Of a stretch of DNA of 64,000 nucleotides, positions 1-7,657 are shown one piece after another (the first letter of the stretch is position 1; each line of letters starts with the position of its first letter). Source of the DNA: Rothia mucilaginosa ATCC 25296 (lineage in GTDB: Bacteria > Actinomycetota > Actinomycetes > Actinomycetales > Micrococcaceae). The translations under genes were made by a program, and so were the position numbers. Under the pieces are notes generated by a model, which made no database searches, had not been told where the DNA came from, and was given only the letters and a program-made list of their open reading frames with translations. Location of the stretch: positions 12,942 through 76,941 of the forward strand of contig NZ_ACVO01000007.1 of assembly GCF_000175615.1 (NCBI RefSeq), read 5' to 3'.

Positions 1-85
1 CTACCCACACAGGGTGCGGAACAGGGGGGAAGGCGACGGGCGCATATCCTATCCATTTTAGACCAGAGAAGGAATCGTAAACAGC

Positions 86-116
86 AGAACGCCCGGATAG
101 TCCATCCGGGCGTTCT
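86..116. terminator. Perfect 13-bp hairpin downstream of the first gene
   Basis: Inverted repeat 86-98 / 104-116 with a 5-nt loop. It lies 41 nt past the stop of the minus-strand membrane-protein gene. There is no strong T run on either side, so it could terminate in either direction or only protect an mRNA 3' end. No gene is visible in 1-156. Confidence 0.65.
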
Positions 117-156
117 AGAGTATATCTTTTCAATAACAGGGTTGAAGAGAGCGCTT

Positions 157-678
157 CTACTTCAGAGCCTGCTTCACAGCCGGGTCAAAAGAAGCACGAA
201 TCCACAGCACGTTCGCAATGAACCATGCCGCGTACAGGGGCACGAAGCCGTAGCGCTGAGCGTCAATGACATTACCAATCAGAGACATAATCGCCACGAA
301 CGCACCCAGAATTGCAAAAATCAGACCAACGGTCAGGCCCAGACGCTTGCCCTTCTGAATCGTGAAGTACACCCAAATGTACACAACCGCAGAAACAACC
401 AGCAGGCCGATACCGCCTGCAACGCCGAACTCCGGCAGACCCTTCAGCGGGGACAGGTTATCCGGTGCGAACGAGGAAATAACACCGTGGATCAAGCAGA
501 GCAGCGCGGAGACAATCATAATCTCCTGCAGACGCAGAATCTTCGGGTGCTTGGTCGGCGAGTGGAACAGAATTCCGCGCGGCTCAGCGCCGCCTTCCTG
601 AATATAAATAGCTTGAGTGTCCGAGGGAACCGCGTCGGAGCGGTAGGCACCCGGATCAAACGGGGGTTGAGCAGTCAT
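157..678 (-). CDS. Uncharacterised four-helix membrane protein
   Basis: Predicted 173-aa integral membrane protein; I do not recognise a family. A soluble N-terminal segment rich in Pro and Ser (about residues 1-48) is followed by four hydrophobic stretches near residues 52-70, 84-107, 114-137 and 143-160. The start at 678 is preceded by GGGAGA at suitable spacing. An ATG three bases upstream (681) is the alternative, and the frame stays open further 5' without a good ribosome site. The gene stands alone with its own terminator hairpin downstream. It may be a small stress or envelope protein, but nothing in the sequence settles this. Confidence 0.7.
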   Translation of the reverse strand: MTAQPPFDPGAYRSDAVPSDTQAIYIQEGGAEPRGILFHSPTKHPKILRLQEIMIVSALLCLIHGVISSFAPDNLSPLKGLPEFGVAGGIGLLVVSAVVYIWVYFTIQKGKRLGLTVGLIFAILGAFVAIMSLIGNVIDAQRYGFVPLYAAWFIANVLWIRASFDPAVKQALK

Positions 679-843
679 CATTGTCTCCCAATACGTATGT
701 GATTTCTCCCTCAATACTACCCGCCTACCGATTGGTTTCCAAAGTATGTATCCGTGTCGAACCCATATATGACAAAATCCTCTCCCCAACAAATACACAA
801 GTCAAAATCATATGGCGCATAAATCGCCCTCAAAATATGAATA

Positions 844-875
844 AAGGCGGGACTCCCCACAGGGAATCCCGCCTT
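844..875. terminator. Hairpin terminator after the Nudix gene
   Basis: Inverted repeat 844-857 / 862-875, with one mismatch and a 4-nt loop. It lies about 120 nt downstream of the Nudix hydrolase stop. The rest of 679-991 is AT-richer and presumably holds the promoter of the minus-strand membrane protein; I see no gene in it. Confidence 0.65.
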
Positions 876-991
876 CAAACAGTGTCAAAAAAGATAGAGA
901 AAATTTATCCTGTTACCGCCGCGAACGTGTCACACAACGGCGAATTAGCCTCGCAACGAACTAGCGCAGAGCATTAGGTCAGACCTTGGGT

Positions 992-1474
992 CTAGGCCTC
1001 ACCAGTGCCAGTGTCCTGCAGCTGCTGCAGAAGAGTCACAACAATCGGCAAATCCGCCGGAATCCACGGCAAACCCAGCAAATCATCGTACGCCTGCGCG
1101 TCATCCTTAGACTTCGGCAACGGCATCCACCGCAGCGCGCTGTGATCTTCCAAAGTATCCGGAGTACCCGAAAGAATCTCCGCAAAGAACACGCGCATCG
1201 CCAGACGCTCGCTCAGACGCCAGCCCTGCGGGTACGCGCCGGGCACCTCAGCACCCAAACGCGCCTGCACGCCCAGCTCCTCCTTCAGCTCACGCACCAG
1301 CGCCTGCTCGCAGCTCTCCCCCGGCTCGACCTTACCGCCCGGGAACTCCCACATGCCGGCAACAGTCTGCGGCTCAGAACGCTGAGCCACCAGCATACGG
1401 GTCGGAGCCTCCAAAGAATCAACCACGGCGGCGCCAACCACCTGAACCTCAAACGAGGGCGACACTTCACTCAT
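992..1474 (-). CDS. Nudix hydrolase, MutT-like (probable 8-oxo-dGTP diphosphatase)
   Basis: Predicted 160-aa Nudix hydrolase that would cleave a nucleoside diphosphate linked to another moiety; the MutT role (removing 8-oxo-dGTP) is the likeliest. The complete Nudix box is visible: G47, E53, R61-E62, E65-E66, G68, with the usual spacing. The length and the preceding residues [10 protein letters not shown] fit the MutT group. It starts 16 nt after the stop of the DUF421 gene, so CDF transporter, DUF421 and this gene look like one operon. Substrate is inferred from family only. Confidence 0.85.
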   Translation of the reverse strand: MSEVSPSFEVQVVGAAVVDSLEAPTRMLVAQRSEPQTVAGMWEFPGGKVEPGESCEQALVRELKEELGVQARLGAEVPGAYPQGWRLSERLAMRVFFAEILSGTPDTLEDHSALRWMPLPKSKDDAQAYDDLLGLPWIPADLPIVVTLLQQLQDTGTGEA

Positions 1475-1490
1475 CTTTCTCTACCTTCTT

Positions 1491-2306
1491 CTACGCTTTA
1501 GAATCCTTCGTCGGATGCGCATCCTCAGCAGCGTGCTCCGCTACTTCCTTCTTAGCATCCTCAGTATCCTCCGGCTCAGGAGCTTCCTCCACGCCTTCCT
1601 GCCACTCTTCTTCCGTATTATTCATGTTCGAGGCCTCAGCCACCTCACGGCGAATATTAGTGCCGTCATTCAGCAGAATCAGAAGGCGGTTACCGTTCTT
1701 GAACTCCATGAGGAAGACATCCTCAAGCTCGACCTCAGCGGCACGCAACTGTAGGTACACCCAATCCTCGGTCTTGTGCGCATCCGCGATATCGCGAGTG
1801 ACCAAGCTACCCTTCACAATCAGAGCAAAGTTCGGCACACCGTCACCCTTACGGATCACGCTCAGCGCACCGTTCGGTTCAATCTGAGCGAACTCAATGT
1901 CTTCCAGGTCGTAAATACCCTGCGCACGAAGGTCAGCAATCAGGCGCATCGGATCAAGAACCACATCTGCCTGCTGGAAGCTCTTAATATCGATATCACC
2001 ATCCGTAATGACCGGCACGCGCTGCTCACGCACCGCCATATGCAGAAAACGAATCTTCGTGGTCGCCACGTTCAGCAGCTGAATCATGCACAGCGTAAAC
2101 ACCATGTAGATGACAAAGTAGAACAGGCTAATCTGCTTGCTGTACAACACGCCACCGAACACACCACCGATGACAAAGTTACCGATGGTATCAATCGGGG
2201 TCTGGTGCCCCGCCTGAGAACGGTGAGTCAGACGCAGGTACACCAAAAGAATGATCAGGCCAACGAAAATCTTTAGCAAACCATCAACGATCATCTCAAC
2301 GGTCAT
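1491..2306 (-). CDS. DUF421 (YetF-like) membrane protein
   Basis: Predicted 271-aa protein of the DUF421/YetF family. Three hydrophobic helices fill about residues 8-88. They are followed by the soluble C-terminal domain with the family signature around DLRAQGIYDLEDIEFAQIEP (about 127-146). Family members are membrane proteins of unknown biochemical role. After residue 220 there is a long acidic, low-complexity tail, unusual compared with the ~210-230 aa of typical members. AGGAG lies before the ATG. The gene is the middle of a three-gene unit with the CDF transporter upstream (18-nt gap) and the Nudix gene downstream. Confidence 0.85.
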   Translation of the reverse strand: MTVEMIVDGLLKIFVGLIILLVYLRLTHRSQAGHQTPIDTIGNFVIGGVFGGVLYSKQISLFYFVIYMVFTLCMIQLLNVATTKIRFLHMAVREQRVPVITDGDIDIKSFQQADVVLDPMRLIADLRAQGIYDLEDIEFAQIEPNGALSVIRKGDGVPNFALIVKGSLVTRDIADAHKTEDWVYLQLRAAEVELEDVFLMEFKNGNRLLILLNDGTNIRREVAEASNMNNTEEEWQEGVEEAPEPEDTEDAKKEVAEHAAEDAHPTKDSKA

Positions 2307-2324
2307 AACAAAAATCTCCTAGAG

Positions 2325-3245
2325 CTAGGCCCGGAAAATATCCGGTTCCAGATAAATGATGCGTGCCGCAGGAACAGCCTCGCGAATACGAACCTCAGCC
2401 GCGTCAATCTCATCAGCCACAGCGCGGCCGGTGTCGGCATCGTGAATACGAATCTTCGCCGCCACCAGAATCTCCTCGGGACCCAAGTGCACGGTCTTAA
2501 TGTGGATAATGCGCTCGCTATCGCCATCCTCAATCGCCGCACGAATCTTCGCCAAATCCTCCGGAGAAGCCGCCTCACCCAAAATCAGAGACTTCATCTC
2601 CACCGCAAGGAACACGGCAATAAAGACCAGCAGCACGCCAATAGCCAGGGTGCCGAATGCATCCCACAGACCATTACCGGTCAACAGAGTCAGACCCACG
2701 CCAAAGAGCGCGAAAATCAGACCCAGCAGCGCACCCGCATCCTCCAGCAGAAGCACCGGAAGCTCCGGGTTCTTCGAAGTACGCAAGAAACGCATCCAGC
2801 TCTGCTTGCCCTTCAGATCACGCGACTCCTTCACCGCCACGCGGAACGAATTACCCTCCAGCAGGATCGAACCAACCAGAACAGCCACCGGAACCCACTG
2901 CCACTCAGTAATACCGTGCGGGTCATGTAGCTTCTCATAACCCTCATACAGAGCGAACAAGCCACCCAGGGCAAAGATAATAATCGAAACAATAAACGCG
3001 TAAATATAGCGGTTACGGCCATAACCAAACGGATGTTCCTCATCAGCCTGCTTCTGCGAAGCGCGACCGCCCAGAAGAAGCAAAAGCTGATTACCCGAGT
3101 CAGCCACCGAGTGAATAGCCTCCGCCAACATCGACGAAGAACGAGTCAGCGCAAAAGCCAAAAACTTCAGCACCGCAATACCCAGATTCGCACCCAGCGC
3201 GGCAATAATCGCGCCCGAACCCGAATGACCAGAAGGAGCAGACAT
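2325..3245 (-). CDS. Cation diffusion facilitator family transporter
   Basis: Predicted 306-aa CDF transporter, likely exporting Zn2+ or a related divalent cation in exchange for protons. Six hydrophobic segments are seen. The first metal-site motif is H45-x3-D49 in helix 2. In helix 5 the second site reads E168-D169 instead of the common HxxxD, which resembles the SLC30A9-like branch. The HPFGYGR signature follows helix 2 (71-77), and a short cytoplasmic ferredoxin-like domain ends the protein (about 225-306). It is the first gene of the CDF-DUF421-Nudix unit. Metal specificity cannot be read from the sequence. Confidence 0.88.
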   Translation of the reverse strand: MSAPSGHSGSGAIIAALGANLGIAVLKFLAFALTRSSSMLAEAIHSVADSGNQLLLLLGGRASQKQADEEHPFGYGRNRYIYAFIVSIIIFALGGLFALYEGYEKLHDPHGITEWQWVPVAVLVGSILLEGNSFRVAVKESRDLKGKQSWMRFLRTSKNPELPVLLLEDAGALLGLIFALFGVGLTLLTGNGLWDAFGTLAIGVLLVFIAVFLAVEMKSLILGEAASPEDLAKIRAAIEDGDSERIIHIKTVHLGPEEILVAAKIRIHDADTGRAVADEIDAAEVRIREAVPAARIIYLEPDIFRA

Positions 3246-3346
3246 ATTTTCCCTTTCTCAGCCCTAAACTAAAACTCTAAAACCTATGAGGCTAAGGCGG
3301 CCCGCCGCTATGCCACAGCCGCGAACCGCCCAAAACCTAGAAAAAT

Positions 3347-4294
3347 CTAGCGAGAAACGCCGCGCTGAGCCATCGCCGAAGCATACAGGCACACAGCAGC
3401 AGCCGTACCCACATTCAAAGACTCAGCCGAACCATAGACAGGAACAGCCACGCGCATCGTGGCGGCAGCCTTCTCTTCAGCGTTCAAGCCCTGCGCCTCA
3501 TTACCGAAAAGCCACATGGTCGGCTTAGAAAGATCAAAATTACCCTTCACACCGGACGGGGCACTCGCCTCCACACCGGCACGACGAGCCGCAGTGTACT
3601 CACTCAGCTCCTGCAGATTCACCGCACCATAGCCGTCAGCAGCCAGCACAGCAGTACCCTGAGACTTCACATCCTCCGCGAAATCCTCCAGCTGCACGCC
3701 CTGAATAATCGGCACATGGAATAGCGAACCCGCGGTAGAACGCACCGTCTTCGGGTTATACAAATCCACCGAACCCTTAGTCGTAATCACCAAGTCAGCA
3801 CCGGCCGCATCAGCCACGCGAAGAATAGTGCCCGCATTACCTGGATCCTGCACGCGAGACAGCACAGCAATCAACTTCGGGTTCAACGCGCCCTCACCCC
3901 ACAGCAGCGAGAACGACGCATCCACCATAAAGGAAACCGCAATAATACCCTGCGGGCTCACCGAATCAGCCATCGCCTCCAGCACCTCATCGGTCACCAC
4001 ACGCATAAAGACGCGGCGACCCTCCTCCGGGGTAGGAGTGCCGTACACCTGCTCCAGCAGCTCAGCAATATCCTCATGACGGTCAAAAGCCGCCTCCGTA
4101 ACGTAGACAGCATCCAGAATCGGCTTCTTCAGATGCGCCTTCAACGCCTCACGCACAGCCTGCGGGCCTTCCACCAGGAACTGGCCCTTCTTCGTGCGAG
4201 CAGCGCGGGTACGCAGCTTCGCAATATCGCGCACACGATCTGCCTGCGGATTGGACATCACAACGGGGGTACTAATACGTTCAAAAAAGTTCAC
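3347..4294 (-). CDS. TrmH/SpoU-family RNA 2'-O-methyltransferase
   Basis: Predicted 315-aa SPOUT-class methyltransferase, probably acting on 23S rRNA with S-adenosylmethionine. An N-terminal substrate-binding domain (about 15-110) precedes the knotted catalytic domain. The three family motifs are clear: RVQDPGNAGTILR, NPKTVRSTAGSLF and the C-terminal LFGNEAQGL ... ESLNVGTAAAV. Location directly after rplT is the standard actinobacterial position of this gene. I chose the GTG at 4294 because TACCCT ends 6 nt before it, which suggests a leaderless mRNA. The ATG at 4258 (303 aa) is an alternative start closer to typical homologues, but it lacks a Shine-Dalgarno sequence. Confidence 0.85.
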   Translation of the reverse strand: MNFFERISTPVVMSNPQADRVRDIAKLRTRAARTKKGQFLVEGPQAVREALKAHLKKPILDAVYVTEAAFDRHEDIAELLEQVYGTPTPEEGRRVFMRVVTDEVLEAMADSVSPQGIIAVSFMVDASFSLLWGEGALNPKLIAVLSRVQDPGNAGTILRVADAAGADLVITTKGSVDLYNPKTVRSTAGSLFHVPIIQGVQLEDFAEDVKSQGTAVLAADGYGAVNLQELSEYTAARRAGVEASAPSGVKGNFDLSKPTMWLFGNEAQGLNAEEKAAATMRVAVPVYGSAESLNVGTAAAVCLYASAMAQRGVSR

Positions 4295-4300
4295 TCTTAA

Positions 4301-4306
4301 AGGGTA
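4301..4306 (-). promoter_or_regulatory. -10 box (TACCCT) for the TrmH-like gene
   Basis: Read on the minus strand, TACCCT is followed by 6 nt and then the GTG at 4294. Same geometry as at the other candidate leaderless genes in this window. No convincing -35 box. Confidence 0.5.
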
Positions 4307-4367
4307 CAGGCAAAGGCACACCCAAAAACGCAGAACAGCCACAAGCACAATCCCCAGATACGCAGAA

Positions 4368-4403
4368 AGCGGCCGCCCACACTCAAAAGTGCAGACGGCC
4401 GCT
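4368..4403 (-). terminator. Terminator after rplT
   Basis: 8-bp stem 4368-4375 / 4396-4403 with an inner CACT/AGTG pairing, followed on the minus strand by TTTC. It separates rplT from the TrmH-like gene, which then has its own promoter. Confidence 0.65.
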
Positions 4404-4466
4404 CACGACGCTTAAGCATCCTACCCCGAACCTAGATCTTCGAGGTAAGAACACAACCTAGGCTAA

Positions 4467-4847
4467 TTAAGCCTTGGGAGCCGAGGTGTCCTCGGGCAGG
4501 TTGTTCTTAGCAATCTCAACCAGTGCGTTGAAGGCAGCGGGCTCGTTAACAGCCAGCTCAGCCAGCATACGGCGGTCAACCTCAACACCAGCAGCCTTCA
4601 GGCCCTGGATGAAGCGGTTGTAGGTCAGGCCCTGTGCGCGGGAAGCAGCGTTAATACGCTGAATCCACAGGCGACGGAAGTCACCCTTCTTCTTACGACG
4701 GTGGTCGTAGCTATAAACCAGCGAGTGAGTGACCTGCTCCTTAGCCTTACGGTACAGGCGAGAACGCTGACCGCGGTAGCCGGATGCACGATCGAGAATA
4801 GTACGGCGCTTCTTGTGCGCGTTAACCGCGCGCTTCACACGTGCCAC
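4467..4847 (-). CDS. rplT: 50S ribosomal protein L20
   Basis: Predicted 126-aa ribosomal protein L20, which binds 23S rRNA early in 50S assembly and in other bacteria represses its own operon. The basic N-terminal arm ([14 protein letters not shown]) and the [11 protein letters not shown] segment are diagnostic. GTG start at 4847 is set by AAGGAG six bases upstream; an upstream in-frame ATG would add residues not seen in the family. The C-terminus is about 10 residues longer than in E. coli, as is usual for Actinobacteria. It is the third gene of infC-rpmI-rplT, 114 nt after rpmI. Confidence 0.96.
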   Translation of the reverse strand: MARVKRAVNAHKKRRTILDRASGYRGQRSRLYRKAKEQVTHSLVYSYDHRRKKKGDFRRLWIQRINAASRAQGLTYNRFIQGLKAAGVEVDRRMLAELAVNEPAAFNALVEIAKNNLPEDTSAPKA

Positions 4848-4961
4848 GTGTGTCTCCTTCGTCTTATGTCCTGAACAGCTCACATATCACGCTGAACAGG
4901 AGCGAGTCTTTAATCAGTGCGCACCACTATCAGTGCGCCAGGTGCAGAGAGTAAGCGTTGC

Positions 4962-5156
4962 TTACTTACCCAGCATCTTCTTGACAACCTTTGCCTGGCC
5001 GCCGGTAACGATCTGGTCAGAAGCCAGACGACGGGTCAGACGAGAGGACTTGTGCTCCAGGTAGTGGCGACGGTTCGCCTGCTGGCGCTTAACCTTGCCG
5101 CTACCGGTGAGCTTGAAGCGCTTCTTAGCACCAGAGTGGGTCTTCTGCTTCGGCAT
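4962..5156 (-). CDS. rpmI: 50S ribosomal protein L35
   Basis: Predicted 64-aa ribosomal protein L35. The family N-terminus [15 protein letters not shown] and the C-terminal RRLASDQ segment are present. The ATG at 5156 has AAGGAG ten bases upstream; in-frame codons 5' of it are leader. It lies between infC and rplT in the conserved initiation-factor operon. The ~200-nt spacer to infC is large and folded, and is a plausible site for L20-type feedback. Confidence 0.96.
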   Translation of the reverse strand: MPKQKTHSGAKKRFKLTGSGKVKRQQANRRHYLEHKSSRLTRRLASDQIVTGGQAKVVKKMLGK

Positions 5157-5250
5157 AGCTGCCGTTCTCCTTACATTCATCCCCCGCCACAACAGCGGGG
5201 TAGCTTAGTGGGGTTGAGCGATACACGCATCAGCCCCAAGGACCAAAGGT

Positions 5251-5353
5251 GAGGCACCCCTGACGAGGTGCCTCGGAACCGGCACCGGGTGAACCCGCAA
5301 CACCCACCCAACGGTGGAGGCACGTGCCCATCCTAAAGTGACGACCCGGTTCC
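5251..5353 (-). promoter_or_regulatory. Folded infC-rpmI intercistronic region
   Basis: Two pairings are visible. One is a local 8-bp hairpin, 5251-5258 / 5267-5274. The other is an 8-nt long-range match between 5275-5282 (GGAACCGG) and 5346-5353 (CCGGTTCC) that ends at the infC stop. In other phyla the same spacer contains the L20-binding regulatory structure. Whether this one does the same is inference. Confidence 0.4.
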
Positions 5354-6001
5354 CTACTCGGCAGAAGCCTGTGCCTTCAACTCGGCAGGCATAGCGTCTG
5401 CCAAAGAATTAGTTACGGGCTTCGCCTTGGTCGTGTCAATACGCTCGCGACCCTTGCGACCGCCGGCGCCCTGCTCACGGCGAGCCTCTGCCTTACCGCG
5501 AAGCGGAGCCAGAACCATCACCATGTTGCGGCCATCCTGACGGGGGCGAGACTCAACGGTGCTCACCTCAGCCAGTTCAGCCGCCAGACGCTCCAGCAGA
5601 CGCACACCCATCTCGGGGCGCTGCTGCTCACGACCACGGAACTGAATCATTGCCTTGACCTTGTCACCACCGGAAAGGAAACGACGAGCGTGTCCAACCT
5701 TGGTTTCGTAGTCGTGGGTATCAATCTTCAGGCGGAAACGGATCTCCTTCAGAACGGCATTAGCCTGCTTCTTGCGGGATTCACGAGCCTTGATTGCGGC
5801 TTCGTACTTGTACTTACCGTAATCCATGAGCTTGCACACGGGCGGCTTCGCGTTCGGGGCAACCTCGACCAGGTCGAGTTCGGCGTCCTCAGCCAGACGC
5901 AGAGCGTCCTTCAGAGGGACAACGCCTACCTGCTCGCCACCGGGACCGACAAGACGGACCTCGGGAACGCGGATACGATCGTTAATGCGTGGTTCGCTAA
6001 T
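5354..6001 (-). CDS. infC: Translation initiation factor IF-3 (AUU start)
   Basis: Predicted 215-aa IF3, which binds the 30S subunit, prevents premature 50S joining and proofreads start codons. N-domain ([18 protein letters not shown]..., [20 protein letters not shown]) and C-domain ([28 protein letters not shown]) are intact. A charged C-terminal tail of about 40 residues is typical of Actinobacteria. The start is ATT at 6001 with AGGAG six bases upstream. Family alignment places Ile-Ser-Glu-Pro at the N-terminus, and rare AUU starts underlie IF3 self-control in E. coli. The frame is open up to a GTG at 6130, which I treat as leader. First gene of infC-rpmI-rplT. Confidence 0.93.
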   Translation of the reverse strand: MSEPRINDRIRVPEVRLVGPGGEQVGVVPLKDALRLAEDAELDLVEVAPNAKPPVCKLMDYGKYKYEAAIKARESRKKQANAVLKEIRFRLKIDTHDYETKVGHARRFLSGGDKVKAMIQFRGREQQRPEMGVRLLERLAAELAEVSTVESRPRQDGRNMVMVLAPLRGKAEARREQGAGGRKGRERIDTTKAKPVTNSLADAMPAELKAQASAE

Positions 6002-6056
6002 GACTAGCTCCTGTGCTCTGTGGGTTTCCCCGTGAATACTATCCGTTGCGGGCACT

Positions 6057-6088
6057 AAAAAAGCCCCCGCAGTTACACAAGCGGAGGC
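6057..6088 (-). terminator. Intrinsic terminator inside the infC leader
   Basis: On the minus strand an 8-bp GC stem (6081-6088 / 6063-6070, one G-U pair) with a 10-nt loop is followed directly by six T (6062-6057). It lies 56 nt upstream of the infC start. No minus-strand gene ends before it, because the upstream neighbour runs away on the plus strand. It can therefore only act on infC leader RNA, which suggests attenuation. Confidence 0.75.
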
Positions 6089-6126
6089 ACAAACCAGCGT
6101 ACGCCGAAAGCGGCGGACAAACCCGT

Positions 6127-6180
6127 TCACCTCAAAACTCGCAAACTAACGCCTGCGGCGGTCAACCGGGTGGGAGGCAT
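6127..6180 (-). CDS. Possible 17-codon upstream ORF in the infC leader
   Basis: ATG at 6180 opens a short frame ([17 protein letters not shown]) ending in TGA at 6127. Its stop overlaps, as GTGA, a GTG that is in frame with infC. The codons contain no run of a single regulatory amino acid. There is a GTGGAG before the ATG. It may be a leader peptide whose translation affects the downstream terminator, or it may be chance; I have no direct evidence of translation. Confidence 0.25.
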   Translation of the reverse strand: MPPTRLTAAGVSLRVLR

Positions 6181-6203
6181 GCTCCACTTGCAAACTGCCT
6201 ACA

Positions 6204-6233
6204 ACCATACCGCAGAATCCCCGACAGACGCAA
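6204..6233 (-). promoter_or_regulatory. Candidate infC promoter
   Basis: Minus strand TTGCGT (6233-6228), 18-nt spacer, TATGGT (6209-6204). This predicts a start near 6197 and a leader of roughly 195 nt that includes the uORF and the terminator. Confidence 0.5.
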
Positions 6234-6348
6234 GGAAATAGACGCAAAACACCATAAAAATTGCGGGGACTCCTCCAGAAAGTCCCCAGAAGTGCCCACT
6301 CTTAAGGACGCATTTACCGAAACAAACGAAATATGAGATTCTAAGACT

Positions 6349-6771
6349 ATGAGCACTGAAAACACGAACTTCCGCTTCACCGCGGAAGAAGAAACCCCCG
6401 TACACGGCCACACCGAACTCACCGAAGAGCAGGTCGAAGCCGTCAACGAACAGCTGCGCGACATCGCAGACGTACCCGCCATCGAAATCATCAGCTCCGC
6501 AGCCATCCACATGATGAGCGCCGCAGCCGTCAAGTGCGGCCTGGCAGCAGACGAAAACGCCGACGACCTCAAGGACCTCGACGAAGCACGCAAGCTCATC
6601 ACCGCACTGGCAGGCCTCGTCACCTCCGCAGCACCCGAAATCGGCTCCCAGCACGCAGCACCCCTGCGCGACGGCCTGCGCACCCTGCAGCTCGCATTCC
6701 GCGAAGCATCCCCCTTCCCGGACGAGCCCGGCAAGGGCCCCGGCGAAAAGCTCACCGGCCCGGTCTACTAA
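6349..6771 (+). CDS. DUF1844 family protein
   Basis: Predicted 140-aa cytoplasmic protein of the DUF1844 family, of unknown function. The conserved block AIEIISSAAIHMMSAAAVKCGL (about 44-65) and the following DLDEARKLITALAGL helix mark the family; the N- and C-terminal tails are acidic or glycine-rich and look disordered. It is divergent from infC, its usual actinobacterial neighbour. No Shine-Dalgarno sequence is obvious; GATTCT lies six bases before the ATG. Confidence 0.85.
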   Translation: MSTENTNFRFTAEEETPVHGHTELTEEQVEAVNEQLRDIADVPAIEIISSAAIHMMSAAAVKCGLAADENADDLKDLDEARKLITALAGLVTSAAPEIGSQHAAPLRDGLRTLQLAFREASPFPDEPGKGPGEKLTGPVY

Positions 6772-6794
6772 ACCGTACCCGGTCTATTCACAGC

Positions 6795-6833
6795 GAAGCC
6801 CCGTCTCCCTCACACTGAGGAAGATGGGGCTTC
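6795..6833. terminator. Bidirectional terminator between DUF1844 and hisA
   Basis: 12-bp stem 6795-6806 / 6822-6833 with one G-T pair, placed between two convergent genes. Confidence 0.8.
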
Positions 6834-6874
6834 GTTACGTATAAAGTCTGTGCGGGTTAGCGGGAGCGGTATCT

Positions 6875-7657
6875 TTAGCGGAAGCCAGCAGCCTCAAGAG
6901 CCTGCTCAAAACTAAAGTTACCCACATACAGCGCCTTACCCAGCACCACGCCCTCCAAACCATAAGGCACCATGGAACGCAGCTTCTCAAGATCAGCCAG
7001 CGACGCCACACCACCGGACGCCACCACCCGGCAGGCAGTCTGAGCCAGCACCTCATCCAGCAGCTCCGCACCGGGACCAGCCAGGGAACCGTCCTTGCTC
7101 ACATCCGTAACGATATAGCGGCGCACGCCCGCACTCTCCAGCCACGCCAGCGCCTCCGCCAGGTCAGGGCCCGACCAGTCGGTACCGCGAGCCACAGTCA
7201 CCCAGCCCCGCTCAGGGTTATAGCGGGCATCGAGCCCAAGAGCCAGAAGATCAGAATCGGCATAACGAGCCAGAGTGCTTTCAAGCCAGGAAGAATCCGC
7301 CAGAGCCGCACTGGTCACGTTCACGCGATCCGGGTTCAGGCTCAGGGCGCGCTCCAGACTCTCAGCATTACGCACACCGCCGCTGACCTGAATACGAACC
7401 GGAGCGGAGTCGCGGGCATTCTCGGCACGGACGGCAGCAACCACCTCAGCCAGAACCTCAGTATTCGTGCCGCGACCAAACGCCAAATCAAGGTCAACCA
7501 GGTGAATCCAGCGAGCACCAGCCTTCACCCAGGTCAGAGCCGCCTCAACAGGGTCAAGGCGCTGCTCACCACCGGACAGGGTGCCACCCACCGGGCGCAC
7601 CGCATAGCCTTCAGAAATATCAACAGCGGGCAGAAGTTCAAGAACGGGTGCAGACAT
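6875..7657 (-). CDS. hisA: HisA/PriA-type ProFAR isomerase (possibly shifted to TrpF function)
   Basis: Predicted 260-aa (beta-alpha)8 barrel enzyme of the HisA/PriA family. In Actinobacteria PriA isomerises both ProFAR (histidine) and phosphoribosyl anthranilate (tryptophan). The catalytic Asp pair is present: D13 (LLPAVDISEG) and the Asp in TDVSKDGSLAGP (about 185-195). Several substrate-loop positions differ from the PriA consensus as I remember it: SGGVRNAES has Asn where Asp is usual, NVTSAAL replaces NVGTAAL, and the RGW loop reads ARGTDWSGP. It overlaps the degenerate hisH by one base (TAATG), and hisB/C/D are absent here. With histidine genes lost, selection may now act only on tryptophan synthesis; that is inference. 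Confidence 0.85.
   Translation of the reverse strand: MSAPVLELLPAVDISEGYAVRPVGGTLSGGEQRLDPVEAALTWVKAGARWIHLVDLDLAFGRGTNTEVLAEVVAAVRAENARDSAPVRIQVSGGVRNAESLERALSLNPDRVNVTSAALADSSWLESTLARYADSDLLALGLDARYNPERGWVTVARGTDWSGPDLAEALAWLESAGVRRYIVTDVSKDGSLAGPGAELLDEVLAQTACRVVASGGVASLADLEKLRSMVPYGLEGVVLGKALYVGNFSFEQALEAAGFR

Noticed and set aside
6002..6130. IF3 starting at the in-frame GTG (6130) with a 43-residue extension
   Set aside because: The extension spans the terminator hairpin, lacks family similarity, and ATT at 6001 has the better ribosome site.
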